The notes under the pieces were generated by a model that was given only the letters and a program-made list of their open reading frames with translations, searched no databases and was not told the origin of the DNA. Source: Bradyrhizobium sp. sGM-13 (GTDB taxonomy: Bacteria > Pseudomonadota > Alphaproteobacteria > Rhizobiales > Xanthobacteraceae). From it: a DNA stretch of 64,000 nt. Positions 45,058 through 54,180 of the stretch are shown here, in pieces. Numbering within the stretch: position 1 is the stretch's first letter; each line of letters starts with the position of its first letter. Location: positions 1 to 64,000 of the forward strand of contig NZ_JAGWDK010000007.1 of the NCBI RefSeq assembly GCF_018398875.1. Direction: 5' to 3'. The translations under genes were made by a program, and so were the position numbers.

Positions 45058-45202
45058 TGGCACATAGCGTCGTTTCGCTGCTATGCAGCCGCACGTCGGC
45101 TATCGGGGCATAGCGGACTCTGGCGCGGCGTCAGCCCGGCAAATTTATGGGGTCATGGACTGGATGCATCGGCCGCCGCCTGCGCCAAGGCTTCTCGACG
45201 GC
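45058..45202. repeat. 145-bp dispersed repeat, copy B
   Basis: TGGCACATAGCGTCGTTTCG ... GGCGCGGCGTCAGCCCGGCA ... CTGCGCCAAGGCTTCTCGACGG. It is nearly identical to copy C at 58659-58803. Both copies sit just downstream of RND pump 3' sequence in the same relative orientation. Confidence 0.85.
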
Positions 45203-45264
45203 CCGAGACCGCAAGTCCCGGCGAAGCCCTGGCGTCGCGAGGTCACGGAGCATGACAACGTCTG

Positions 45265-45403
45265 TCACTTCACTGGCGCCGGCGGGCCGACCACCTCGGC
45301 TCCCGCCACCTCCTCCACTTTCTCACGGTCCCCCGCCAGCACGCGCTGCACTGAGACGAAGAACACCGGCACCATCAACAGCGCCAGAATCACCACCGCG
45401 ATT
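45265..45403 (-). pseudogene. detached C-terminal end of an RND efflux pump gene
   Basis: 46 codons reading IAVVILALLMVPVFFVSVQR, then VLAGDREKVEEVAG and a tail ending GPPAPVK-stop. The first 30 residues match the end of the pump encoded at 58910-62077 almost exactly; the tail differs. Homology stops abruptly at about 45403, so the rest of the gene has been lost. It is followed, as at the intact locus, by the 145-bp repeat. Confidence 0.85.
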
Positions 45404-45502
45404 TCGAAGCCAATCTAGGCCGAGAAGTTCGACCACTTCGCCATTGAGTTCGTCCATAGCTGATGCGACAAGCTCTACCGCCATGTTGAGACTCTATCGT
45501 CG

Positions 45503-46033
45503 ATGTCCTTGCCCCACGCGCTGTTGACCGCATTGATCGAACGACCCTGTTCCGGCTCCGAACTGGCCGAGCGCTTCGACCGTTCCATCGGCTATTTTTG
45601 GCAGGCAACTCATCAGCAGATCTACCGGGAGCTTGCCCGTCTCGAAGATGCCGGCTTCGTTCAAGGCTCTCTCGTCGACGGCGCGCGAGGCGGCAAGAAG
45701 ACTTATCTTGTGCTGCCCGCCGGACTCAAGGAACTGCGACGTTGGCTTACGGAGACGCAGGCCCCGTCTCCGATTCGCGATGAGCTGATGGTTCGGCTTC
45801 GGGCGGAAGCCGTCATCGGTCCTACACGCCTCATCGAAAAGCTGGAGAGACTTGCCGGGCAACACCGGGAAAAGCTCAAGGTCTACCGGGAAATCGAGGC
45901 CAGGGATTTCTCGCAAAAGAGAATGACGCGGGATGAAAAGCTTCGTTGGCTCGTGCTCAAGGCCGGAATCGACTTCGAGACCCAGCGTATCGCCTTTTGC
46001 AAGGAGGCAATTTCGATCCTGAAAGCATCCTGA
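45503..46033 (+). CDS. PadR family transcriptional regulator
   Basis: 176 residues. The winged-helix domain is N-terminal (about 3-85: HALLTALIERPCSGSELAER, FWQATHQQIYRELARLEDAG, the PadR recognition helix and wing). A C-terminal helical dimerisation domain follows (LIEKLERLAGQHREKLKVYR). PadR proteins usually repress detoxification or efflux genes in response to phenolics. No ribosome site is obvious. It is convergent with the quinone reductase gene; the lost pump gene upstream might have been its former target. Confidence 0.9.
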   Translation: MSLPHALLTALIERPCSGSELAERFDRSIGYFWQATHQQIYRELARLEDAGFVQGSLVDGARGGKKTYLVLPAGLKELRRWLTETQAPSPIRDELMVRLRAEAVIGPTRLIEKLERLAGQHREKLKVYREIEARDFSQKRMTRDEKLRWLVLKAGIDFETQRIAFCKEAISILKAS

Positions 46034-46116
46034 GCTGATGATCCAGCCCCTTACTACCCTGCACGACAATGACGTCAGCGCCCACGGTCAGCAGCCTCAA
46101 TTGGCCGGACTATCCG

Positions 46117-46836
46117 CTAACGAGCACGGTCGCGCATTGGCCTAAGCACATCGTCGAAATCTCTAAGCTCGGGAAACTTAAGGGTGGGTTGGCGGTCGAG
46201 TTCACGCAGATAGACCCGCAGGTCCTGCAGCAGTGTCTGCCTCTCGTGGTCCGTAACATATGGAACATGATAGGCGACAAATGGCTTGTGTACGGTTAGT
46301 CCGACATAGCCCAACGTCCCCTGAAAGAAGTGGCGCATCATCCCAGTCTCGAGCTCTCCGTGGAGGGCGTCTGGTCCGAACATATTTCGGCGCCCGCCGA
46401 GAGCCATTGCAGTAAATGTTCTCTTACCCCTGAGACCACCCAGATCGTAGAACCCCCGGTTGCCGCTATGCATCGGGCCGCACAGCAAGACACGGTCGAT
46501 CCAGCCTTTGAGAATTGCCGGAACGCTGAACCAGAATATTGGGAAAGTGAAGACGATGAGGTCCGCCGTCAGTACATTCTCTACCTCGCGGGCAACATCG
46601 GAAGCCAGCGTCGAAGTAGTGTAGCCGTGCCGTTGTTCGAGCGTGTATACCAAGTAATCGGGTCGGCTTCTTGAAGTGAAATCGTTCCCGGAGAGAACAG
46701 GGTTGAAACCGTTGTGATAGAGATCACAAATGGTGACAATCGCACCCGCGGCCTTCAGTTCGTCGATGACGACATCGCGCATCGCGCTCACAAAGGAGTT
46801 CGGCTCTGGGTGCGCATGGACCAAATGAACACGCAT
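46117..46836 (-). CDS. NAD(P)H dehydrogenase (quinone), flavodoxin-like
   Basis: 239 residues of the Flavodoxin_2/NQO1-MdaB family. MRVHLVHAHPEPNSFVSAMR binds the FMN/FAD phosphate. VFTFPIFWFSVPAILKGWID is the diagnostic flavin/quinone motif, and LGGLRGKRTFTAMALGGRRN follows. It probably reduces quinones or azo compounds by two electrons. It follows the SnoaL-like gene by 11 bases on the same strand and is likely co-transcribed. Confidence 0.9.
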   Translation of the reverse strand: MRVHLVHAHPEPNSFVSAMRDVVIDELKAAGAIVTICDLYHNGFNPVLSGNDFTSRSRPDYLVYTLEQRHGYTTSTLASDVAREVENVLTADLIVFTFPIFWFSVPAILKGWIDRVLLCGPMHSGNRGFYDLGGLRGKRTFTAMALGGRRNMFGPDALHGELETGMMRHFFQGTLGYVGLTVHKPFVAYHVPYVTDHERQTLLQDLRVYLRELDRQPTLKFPELRDFDDVLRPMRDRAR

Positions 46837-46847
46837 CTCATTTCACC

Positions 46848-47276
46848 TCACTTGAACGAAGGGAGCGCGCCGGAAACGCGTTTCGCCATTTCCGCGGCAA
46901 GCGCCTGCGCGGCATTGAGCGGCCGCATCATCACGTCGAACTCGACGATCTTGCCGTCGTCGTCAAAGCGAATGAAATCGATTCCCTTGGCCATCTTGCC
47001 GCCAACCTTGGCGCTGAATTCGAGAACGACATTCCGGCCGTCGGCAGTCGCGGCCTGACGATGGTAGTTGAAGTCCTCAAAAATCTGAACCGCGTTGCTC
47101 ATGATGAGAACCAACGCTTCGACGCTGTGGTAGGGATTGAATGCGATCGGGAAGCGGAGGACCACTTCCGGATGAGTGATCGAGGGAAGATCGACAAGAT
47201 CTTTCCTTGCGATCATAGCGTGCCACTTCTCCAGAGATGCTGCGGCGGCCGGATGAAGATCGGGCAGTCCAGTCAT
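46848..47276 (-). CDS. nuclear transport factor 2 / SnoaL-like protein
   Basis: 142 residues, NTF2-like: AAASLEKWHAMIARKDLVDL, THPEVVLRFPIAFNPYHSVE, FNYHRQAATADGRNVVLEFS and KGIDFIRFDDDGKIVEFDVM. Function unknown. ATG 47276 was chosen because GAGGAAG lies eight bases upstream. It precedes the quinone reductase gene in the same direction. A 99-base gap separates it from the dienoyl-CoA-reductase-like gene. Confidence 0.87.
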   Translation of the reverse strand: MTGLPDLHPAAAASLEKWHAMIARKDLVDLPSITHPEVVLRFPIAFNPYHSVEALVLIMSNAVQIFEDFNYHRQAATADGRNVVLEFSAKVGGKMAKGIDFIRFDDDGKIVEFDVMMRPLNAAQALAAEMAKRVSGALPSFK

Positions 47277-47375
47277 TGTGACTTCCTCGCCTTTGGAATT
47301 CCGGATTGCGTACTCAGAGGGACGCGACAAGCCGTGCTCCCTGATTCATGGCGCGCTTAGCGTCCAGTTCGACTG

Positions 47376-48248
47376 CTAACCACGCTTCGCCTTGTCCTTT
47401 TCGTTTTGAGCCATGATGGCGTCGCGCACTGCGGCCCAATCTGAATCCTTCCAGTCGCGCACTTCGTAGAAGTTGCCGCCCATCGCCAGCGCCTGGGCGC
47501 CATCCATCACGATGGTCTCGCCGTTGATCCAGTCGCAGCCGCCGGAGATCAGAAACGTCGCGAGATTTTGCAACTCGCTCATTTCTCCAAGGCGGCCCAT
47601 CGGATTCGCAGCGATGGTCCTCGCACCGGCCTCGTCGCCGGGCTTGATACGCTTGCTCATGCCTTCGGTCGGAATTTCTCCCGGCGCGATGGTGTTGAGG
47701 CGGATGCCGTAGCGACCCCATTCCGTGGCCAGCGACATGGTCATGGCGTGAATCGCGGATTTGCTCATGGTGGACGGCACCACGTACGGGCTGCCATTAC
47801 GTACCCATGTCACGGTAATGGAGACAACGTTGCCGCGATGTCCGCTGGCGATCCAGCGTTTGCCGACAGCGTGGGTCACGTAGAACGTGCCGTGCATCAC
47901 GATATTGGCGATGGCGTCGAACCCGCGCGGCGTGAGATCCTGCGTGCGGGAAATGAAATTGCCCGCGGCGTTGTTGATGAGATCGGTGAGGGGACTGTCC
48001 TTGAAGGCGGACTCGACCATGGCGTCGACCGCCGCAGCGTCGCGGATGTCCACGCCGTGGGCGGTGACCTTGCCGCCATGAAGTCTCATCAACTCGGCGG
48101 CGGTCTCCTCGCACACGCCTTTGCGGCGTCCGCAAATGTGAATCTCTGCGCCGAGGCTGAGAAACTTCGCTGCCATGGCCTTGCCGAGCCCGGTGCCACC
48201 GCCAGTCACCAGGATATTGCGGCCTGTGAGAAGCCCCTCGTTGAACAT
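47376..48248 (-). CDS. SDR oxidoreductase of the 2,4-dienoyl-CoA reductase type
   Basis: 290 residues. NADP motif VTGGGTGLGKAMAAKFLSLG with Arg in CGRRK; LINNAAGNFISRTQDLTP is the dienoyl-CoA reductase signature; GSPYVVPSTMSKSAIHAMTM and ATEWGRYGIRLNTIAPG follow. Compared with mitochondrial DECR as I remember it, the active-site Lys and Ser are kept, but the Tyr is replaced by Trp (SITVTWVRNG). It probably acts on acyl-CoA or a related enone. Two palindromes related to the HxlR site lie 140-200 bases upstream. Confidence 0.88.
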   Translation of the reverse strand: MFNEGLLTGRNILVTGGGTGLGKAMAAKFLSLGAEIHICGRRKGVCEETAAELMRLHGGKVTAHGVDIRDAAAVDAMVESAFKDSPLTDLINNAAGNFISRTQDLTPRGFDAIANIVMHGTFYVTHAVGKRWIASGHRGNVVSITVTWVRNGSPYVVPSTMSKSAIHAMTMSLATEWGRYGIRLNTIAPGEIPTEGMSKRIKPGDEAGARTIAANPMGRLGEMSELQNLATFLISGGCDWINGETIVMDGAQALAMGGNFYEVRDWKDSDWAAVRDAIMAQNEKDKAKRG

Positions 48249-48765
<517 letters not shown>

Positions 48766-49227
48766 TCACAAGCCGCTCATGATCATTTTCCCGACCGCCC
48801 ACTCGATCGCGAAGTAGCCGCTGTATTTGGGCAAGCTATCGGGCATGTCCCGCACACGGCGGTGATAGAATGCATCCATCCGAACCGGCGGCAGCCGGGT
48901 CTCGGGCTCGAAATTGCTGGCCGGGATGAACATCACCTTGAACGGCCCGACGCCCGCAACCTCCACAACAGGCTTGCCGCAAGTCAGGCAAACCCCGCGA
49001 TTGAAGTTCGGCGGCGGACGGTATTTCCTGAATGAGATATTGCCGGCGTTTTTTAGCACGACATCCTTGGCGCGAACGGCGACCACATCCGCGAACGGTT
49101 TGTCGTTGAACGCCTGGCAGATCAGACAGTGGCACCGGAACCTGGCTTTCGGCGACGTATGTACCTCGAAGGAGCAAGCGCCGCATTCGCAGGAGCCGCG
49201 GAGCGGCAACGATGTGTCGGTGGTCAT
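48766..49227 (-). CDS. GFA / CENP-V family zinc protein
   Basis: 153 residues of the glutathione-dependent formaldehyde-activating-enzyme fold. Zinc-binding motifs: GSCECGACSFEVHT, RCHCLICQAF and VCLTCGKPVVEV. The N-terminus MTTDTSLPLRGSCECG is typical. Members bind thiols or carry out S-hydroxymethylglutathione-type reactions, although activity is rarely proven. It starts 42 bases after the stop of the aldehyde dehydrogenase gene on the same strand, so an aldehyde-detoxification unit is plausible. Confidence 0.9.
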   Translation of the reverse strand: MTTDTSLPLRGSCECGACSFEVHTSPKARFRCHCLICQAFNDKPFADVVAVRAKDVVLKNAGNISFRKYRPPPNFNRGVCLTCGKPVVEVAGVGPFKVMFIPASNFEPETRLPPVRMDAFYHRRVRDMPDSLPKYSGYFAIEWAVGKMIMSGL

Positions 49228-49268
49228 GTGCTGATGTTCCTGAGCTTGATTTGATGACGGCATGCTGG

Positions 49269-50696
49269 TCACCGGAGCATCATGTTGAGGATGGTATCAA
49301 TCGGCTGTCTGAAGGGCGCGCGCAGAAGATTGGAGAGGTTCCAGCGCCCCTGCTCATAGATCCCCTTGGCATGGCTGAGGGTACGGAAGCCCTCGACGCC
49401 ATGGTAAGCGCCCATGCCGCTGGCCCCGACGCCGCCGAAGGGCAAGTCATCCTGGGCGATGTGCATGATCGTCCCGTTGATAGTGACGTTGCCTGAGGTT
49501 GTTCGGCTCAGCACCCTGCGTCGGTCTTCATCATCGGCACCGAAATAGTAGAGCGCGAGCGGCCGAGGCCGGGCGTTCACGTAGGCAATCGCATCGCCGA
49601 TGTCGCGGTAGGGAAAGATCGGCAGGATCGGGCCGAAGATCTCCTCATGAGCGATGCGCATCTCGTCTGTGACGCCGAGGACGACAGTCGGCGCCAGCGT
49701 GTTGGGGCGCAGAGACGCCTCACCGGGCCGGTTGCCGACCTCGATGATCCGCGCTCCTTTGGAGCGGGCATCGTCGATCAGGCTCTGAAGCCGGGCATGG
49801 TGCCGCTCGTTTATGATTGAGGTGTAGTGTTCACTCGTCGGACCGTCCGCATAGAAGGACGCCACCTTCCGGTCATACGCCCCGATGAACGAGTCAATTT
49901 CGCTTTCGTGGACGAGTGCGTAGTCCGGGGCGATGCAGGTCTGGCCGGCGCTGAGCAGCTTTCCGTAGGCAATTGACGCCGCCGCTTGGTCGAGGGCGTG
50001 GTCCTTGGCAACGATGCTCGGTGACTTGCCCCCGAGTTCGAGGGTAACCGGAACGAGACTGTCGCTGGCGGCCTTCATCACCGACCGCCCTACTGCAGTG
50101 CTCCCGGTGAAGACCAGGTGGTCGAACGGCAAGGCCGAGAAAGCCGCCCCCACGGCCGCATCGCCGGTCACGATCGCGAACTGGTCCTCGGGGAAGATCT
50201 CGCCCAGCATCTTCGCGAGTAGCGCATTGGTGACGGGCGTGAATTCCGAGGGCTTCAGCATAACTCGGTTTCCGGCGGCGATGGCCGTGGCAACCGGCAT
50301 CAGCGCGAGGTTCACCGGATAGTTCCAAGGCGACATGACGCCGACGACACCAAGCGGCTGATATTCGATGCGGGCCTTGCCAGCCTGCATGTGTAGCGCA
50401 ACGTGTCGGCGGGTTGGCGCCATGAATTTGCGAAGGTTGCGGATCAGATACTTTGTGCCCTCGGCGACCCCTCCAACCTCCATGATCGCCGTCTCATACT
50501 TCGAGCGATGCCCGAAATCGGCATTGATGGCATCTTCGATCGCTTGGCGGTGCCCGATTATCGTGGCCCTGAACTTGGTCAGATCAGCGCGTCGCTGCGC
50601 CAGCGAAGGCGCTCCCTCACGCAGGAAGGCAGCACGCTGGCTGGCGAGGAGGCCGGCTAGCCGATCTGCGTCGGTAATTTTTGCGATGGCGCTCAT
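49269..50696 (-). CDS. aldehyde dehydrogenase family protein (coniferyl aldehyde dehydrogenase-like)
   Basis: 475 residues. ALDH motifs: VMSPWNYPVNLALMPVATAI, VFTGSTAVGRSVMKAA, the catalytic Glu in LELGGKSPSIV and the Cys in SAGQTCIAPDY. EEIFGPILPIFPY and NGTIMHIAQDDLPFGGVGAS, with a hydrophobic C-terminus, mark the short class 3/CalB-type branch. It oxidises aromatic or aliphatic aldehydes. It is divergent from a TetR gene with a shared 97-base control region. Confidence 0.93.
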   Translation of the reverse strand: MSAIAKITDADRLAGLLASQRAAFLREGAPSLAQRRADLTKFRATIIGHRQAIEDAINADFGHRSKYETAIMEVGGVAEGTKYLIRNLRKFMAPTRRHVALHMQAGKARIEYQPLGVVGVMSPWNYPVNLALMPVATAIAAGNRVMLKPSEFTPVTNALLAKMLGEIFPEDQFAIVTGDAAVGAAFSALPFDHLVFTGSTAVGRSVMKAASDSLVPVTLELGGKSPSIVAKDHALDQAAASIAYGKLLSAGQTCIAPDYALVHESEIDSFIGAYDRKVASFYADGPTSEHYTSIINERHHARLQSLIDDARSKGARIIEVGNRPGEASLRPNTLAPTVVLGVTDEMRIAHEEIFGPILPIFPYRDIGDAIAYVNARPRPLALYYFGADDEDRRRVLSRTTSGNVTINGTIMHIAQDDLPFGGVGASGMGAYHGVEGFRTLSHAKGIYEQGRWNLSNLLRAPFRQPIDTILNMMLR

Positions 50697-50714
50697 GTTC
50701 CACTCCGATGTAGA

Positions 50715-50784
50715 CAGAAGAAACTTACGCCCTTGACATAGGCGCTGAAGTAGCCACTGTCAACAATGTATCCAGAAGAAACTT
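50715..50784. promoter_or_regulatory. divergent ALDH/TetR control region with direct repeats
   Basis: The 12-mer CAGAAGAAACTT occurs at 50715-50726 and 50773-50784, 58 bases apart, flanking facing TTGACA (50733-50738) and TGTCAA (50758-50763). On the minus strand TTGACA, 17 bases, TATGTC fits a sigma70-type promoter for the aldehyde dehydrogenase gene. The repeats may be TetR half-sites. Confidence 0.45.
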
Positions 50785-50793
50785 TGAGGTACC

Positions 50794-51405
50794 ATGCCGG
50801 ACGCACCCAACCGCCCCTATCACCACGGTGATCTCCGTCGCGCGGTTATCGAGACGGCGTTGGATATGCTTCGGGAGGAGAAGGGCTGGCAGTTCACGCT
50901 GCGGGAGGTCGCCCGCCGGGCTGGCGTGAGCCACGCGGCCCCCTACAAGCACTTTCCGGACAAAGCCGCGCTGCTTGCAGAACTCGCCATGATTGGGTTC
51001 GACCGGCTGCGCGAGTCCCTCTCGGCCGCGAAGCCCAAAGCGCCCAAATCTCTGCGCGACGAAATTACTACGATAGCCCGCGCCTACGTCGCGTTTGGAA
51101 TGGACAACCCGGCTCTCTACCGCCTGATGTATAGCGCGGAGGACGGGAAAGCGGTGGGAATACATCTCAACGAGCGGGCGCTGGCGGTATTCGATGTTCT
51201 CCTCGAAGTCCTCCGGCGCGGCCAGGCCGCGGGGAGCATTCGCAAGCGGCCGATAGAAGGTCAGGCGGCAGCCGGCTGGGGGCTGGTCCACGGCATGACT
51301 ATGCTTGCGATCGATGGGCTCTTGGTGTCCGAGAAGGTGGGATCGGCCCCCTTGGATGCGGCCTTGAGCACGCTGGTGGAAGGGCTGGGGAGCCCAGCAA
51401 CATGA
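50794..51405 (+). CDS. TetR/AcrR family transcriptional regulator (WHG domain)
   Basis: 203 residues. HTH about 8-55: PYHHGDLRRAVIETALDMLR, LREVARRAGVSHAAPYKHFP. This is the same subgroup as the regulator at 1508-2233 (GYHHGNL / PYHHGDL start). The C-terminal WHG-type domain has GWGLVHGMTMLAIDGLL. It probably represses the divergent aldehyde dehydrogenase. It is followed by the second 97-bp repeat copy. Confidence 0.91.
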   Translation: MPDAPNRPYHHGDLRRAVIETALDMLREEKGWQFTLREVARRAGVSHAAPYKHFPDKAALLAELAMIGFDRLRESLSAAKPKAPKSLRDEITTIARAYVAFGMDNPALYRLMYSAEDGKAVGIHLNERALAVFDVLLEVLRRGQAAGSIRKRPIEGQAAAGWGLVHGMTMLAIDGLLVSEKVGSAPLDAALSTLVEGLGSPAT

Positions 51406-51415
51406 CACTAAATTG

Positions 51416-51512
51416 ATGCTCTGAATTTACTTCCGCTTACGGAGGCCTAGCCGACATGGCCGGACTTGCCGCTGGGTCGCCCGCGTAGCGATTGGACCCA
51501 TACGCGACATGC
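51416..51512. repeat. 97-bp dispersed repeat, copy 2
   Basis: ATGCTCTGAATTTACTTCCG ... CCGACATGGCCGGACTTGCC ... GCGACATGC; ungapped match to 42157-42253 in the same orientation. The two copies bracket about 9.2 kb of accessory genes. Confidence 0.8.
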
Positions 51513-51546
51513 AGACAGCCGCTCTCTCGATTACCTCGTCGGCCGG

Positions 51547-52690
51547 TCAATCCCCGCGCTCAATCCGGCAGTCCGGCTGGAGATCGCCCCTGAGATGGTG
51601 ACCGGAGCGTACCGCCTTCGTCGTTAGGTACCGCTTGTTGTGGGGGGTGACCGGCACTTCAAGCGCGACGCGGGCAGCGATCTCGATTCCGGCTTCAGTG
51701 AGCCCGTCGAGCTTGGCGGGTGGTGAGCAGGACGATCCGCGTGCAGTTCAGGGTTCGCAGCATCAGCGCAGCAACCCCGTAGTCGCGCTCATCGTCTTCG
51801 AAGCCGAGCGTCGTGTTGGCATCACGCGTATCGAGCCCGCCGTCCTGCCGTCGATAGGCTCTCATCTTGTTCGCAAGGCCGATACCGCGGCCTTCTTGCG
51901 CCATATATAGAATGACGCCGCCGCCGAGGCTTTCCAGGTGAGCGAGGGCCAGCCGAAGCTGGTCACCACAGTCGCATCGCCGTGAGCCGAACACGTCTCC
52001 GGTCAGGCATGCCGAATGAAGTCGAACCGGCACCGGTTGGGTAAAATCTGGCTTGCCGACTATGATGGCGACTTGATCCACGCCGAGAGCATCCCGAAAC
52101 ACGACAAAGCGCGCCGCTCTGCCCGACGCCAATGGAATCGTTGCTTCGCTCGCGAGCGCAAGTGTATTGGTCGCGTCCGCGGCAAACCGATTGACCGCGT
52201 CCGCTTCGACCGCAACGATCAAGTCCATCAAATCGTCGTCGCCGTTCGGCAGCACGTCCGCCGCGAGAACCGCCGGCAGGCTGCGGCTCAATTTAGCGAG
52301 CCGGATTGCCGCCGTGGCAGCACGACTTGCAGCTTCCGCCTCTCCTGCAAAAGGCTCCTCGTTTTCAGCGTTGGCAGCGAGGTCGAAGATAGTACTCACG
52401 CCGACTACTCGGGAAAGCGATAACGCCATTGCTGTCGATGCCCTGATGCCGATCGAGCGCGCTCGCTGTTCCGTGACGACGAGTTTCGGCGCGTTCGGAC
52501 TGCATAGGACCGCAAAATCACCCAGGCGTTGTTGGTCAAGCCCGTCGACTGGCAAAACGAGCAAGGATTCGCCAGATGCGCGAATACGAATCGGTCTTCG
52601 CGCCTGCAGCTCGCTTAACGCGCGGCTGACATTGAGGCATTCCTTGTTGCCAAGCAGGGCTGAATTTGCAGACGAATGCGCGGCGCTCAT
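51547..52690 (-). pseudogene. ribA: GTP cyclohydrolase II gene with a frameshift near its 3' end
   Basis: The GCH II core is intact in the first frame: VRLHSACLTGDVFGSRRCDC (three zinc cysteines), GGGVILYMAQEGRGIGLANK, TLGFEDDERDYG. At about 51715-51726 the expected LLTNNPAK becomes LLTTRQARRAH-stop (stop at 51695). In the next frame AKLDGLTEAGIEIAARVALE continues, through VPVTPHNKRYLTTKA, to a stop at 51547. A net loss of five bases explains this. The N-terminal extension before the core is usual in alphaproteobacteria. ATG 52690 is assumed. It is divergent from the RibD-type reductase gene. Confidence 0.85.
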
Positions 52691-52796
52691 TCGCAGGTGA
52701 CTTTCGTTACCGGGCGCGTTCGTAGAACACCGAAAGTCCTGAATCATTCCGCTAGGAATCAGATGGATTTTTGCGGCCGAGAGGTCGATAGTAGCA

Positions 52797-53642
52797 TTGA
52801 TCGTTCACAGGTTCCGAATTTTGATCTCTGCCGTGCAGTTTGGCAAATTACGCACCCGTGAATTCGCGTCTCCTGATGCATGGGAGAGCTTTGTCCAGCG
52901 TTTTCGTAGAGGGCAACAGCCCCTTCCTCGAGCGTGGGCGGATCTGTTTGGTCCGTTGCGAAACGGGGAAGTGGACGATCTCGTGATCGTAGGGCAGGTC
53001 GGCCAATCGCTCGATGGACGCATCGCGACGGCTACTGGCCATTCAAAGTATATCAATTGTCCGGCTGGCATTGAGCACCTTCACCGGCTGCGTGCGCTCG
53101 TCGACATTGTCGTCGTTGGCGTTCGCACTGCCGTCGCTGACGACCCGCAATTGACGGTCAGACAAGTAGCTGGCCCTCAGCCGGCGCGTGCCGTGATTGA
53201 TCCAAGAGGCCGCCTCGGGGCCAATGCGAGATTGTTCGCCGATGATGGTGTTCGCCGACTGCTAATCACGGCAGAGGGCACACGTTGTACGCCGCCTCCC
53301 GGGGTTGAAGTTGTGACCTTGCCGGCCGAACATGGAAATATAGCTCCGTCCACCATCGTAGCCTCGCTGACGCGGGCAGGGATGCGCCGCATGCTGATCG
53401 AGGGCGGCGCTGACACTGTTTCGCGCTTTATCGCGGCCCGATGTCTCGATCGCCTGCACATAACCGTCTCGCCTATCATGTTGGGCGCCGGAGGTCCTGG
53501 CATCCAGTTGCCGCCGCTCGAGCGGGCCGATCAGGCCCACCGTATGCCCGTGCGCGTGCACATGATCGAGGATGATGTTCTGTTTGATTGCGACCTCTCG
53601 GCTCAACGCGTGGCACTCGGTGTGCCAAAGAAGTCGACGTGA
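52797..53642 (+). CDS. RibD C-terminal (pyrimidine reductase) family protein
   Basis: About 281 residues. N-terminal extension (DAWESFVQRFRRGQQPLPRA), then a RibD_C/DHFR-like domain: VGQSLDGRIATATGHSKYIN, HLHRLRALVDIVVVGVRTAV, ADDPQLTVRQ, MLIEGGADTVSRFIAARCLD and ITVSPIMLGAGGPGIQLPPL. The deaminase half of RibD is absent. It would reduce the ribosylamino-pyrimidine made from GTP. The start is weak (TTG 52797); no in-frame ATG precedes the domain. It faces ribA and belongs to the pteridine-type cluster. Confidence 0.85.
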   Translation: MIVHRFRILISAVQFGKLRTREFASPDAWESFVQRFRRGQQPLPRAWADLFGPLRNGEVDDLVIVGQVGQSLDGRIATATGHSKYINCPAGIEHLHRLRALVDIVVVGVRTAVADDPQLTVRQVAGPQPARAVIDPRGRLGANARLFADDGVRRLLITAEGTRCTPPPGVEVVTLPAEHGNIAPSTIVASLTRAGMRRMLIEGGADTVSRFIAARCLDRLHITVSPIMLGAGGPGIQLPPLERADQAHRMPVRVHMIEDDVLFDCDLSAQRVALGVPKKST

Positions 53643-53769
53643 ACTACGCGCACCGCTGAAACGGTTTTGCTGATTGCGGCATTTCCTGACCAGCCAGCGG
53701 TCGATTTCGGGCGTGATAGCGGTTCGATTTCGCACACGGAGCGGTCGGGGCACGGCGAAGACGACGTAA

Positions 53770-54171
53770 TCACCACAAGTGCGCCTCGTACTGCGCGCGG
53801 GCGACGTGTGACTCCGAGAGCGTGATGCGCAGCGCCTTGAGCTCCCGGCCGGGACGGCCGAGTTCGCCAGCTCGGGCCGGCTTCGCCAGCCCGTCGAAAA
53901 TATACTTGGACAGAAATTCCGTAGTGGTGTTGCTGCCCTTGAACTCGGGTATGTCGTCGAGATTGCGGTAGTTAAGTGGCGCCAGCACCGCCTTAAGCGC
54001 ATGGTGTGCGCGGCCGATGTCGATGACAATTCCATTGTTATCGAGGGTGTCCGCGATGAAGGCTGCATCGACCACGAACGTCGCCCCGTGCAACGTCTGC
54101 GCAGGCCCGAAAACCGCGCCCCGAAACGAATGAGCGATCATGATGTGATCGCGAACTTCGACGGTGAACAA
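53770..54171 (-). CDS. 6-pyruvoyl tetrahydropterin synthase-like protein with altered active site
   Basis: 133 residues of the PTPS/QueD T-fold. [20 protein letters not shown] contains the first zinc His, but the canonical CxxxHGH is TLHGATF, so the Cys and second zinc His are missing. LDH is replaced by [29 protein letters not shown] and the glutamate in [13 protein letters not shown] remain. A normal PTPS or QueD reaction is therefore unlikely. I recall the same altered motifs in homologues beside similar genes, so the change is probably functional. It lies nine bases after the dehydrogenase gene. Confidence 0.85.
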   Translation of the reverse strand: MFTVEVRDHIMIAHSFRGAVFGPAQTLHGATFVVDAAFIADTLDNNGIVIDIGRAHHALKAVLAPLNYRNLDDIPEFKGSNTTTEFLSKYIFDGLAKPARAGELGRPGRELKALRITLSESHVARAQYEAHLW

Positions 54172-54180
54172 GGCAACTCC

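Larger units (their letters stand above)
44861..45502. other. repeat and pump-gene relic region upstream of PadR
   Basis: Holds repeat copy B (45058-45202) and a detached 3' end of an RND pump gene (45265-45403). From 45404 to 45502 nothing is recognisable apart from whatever promoter serves the PadR gene. Confidence 0.55.
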
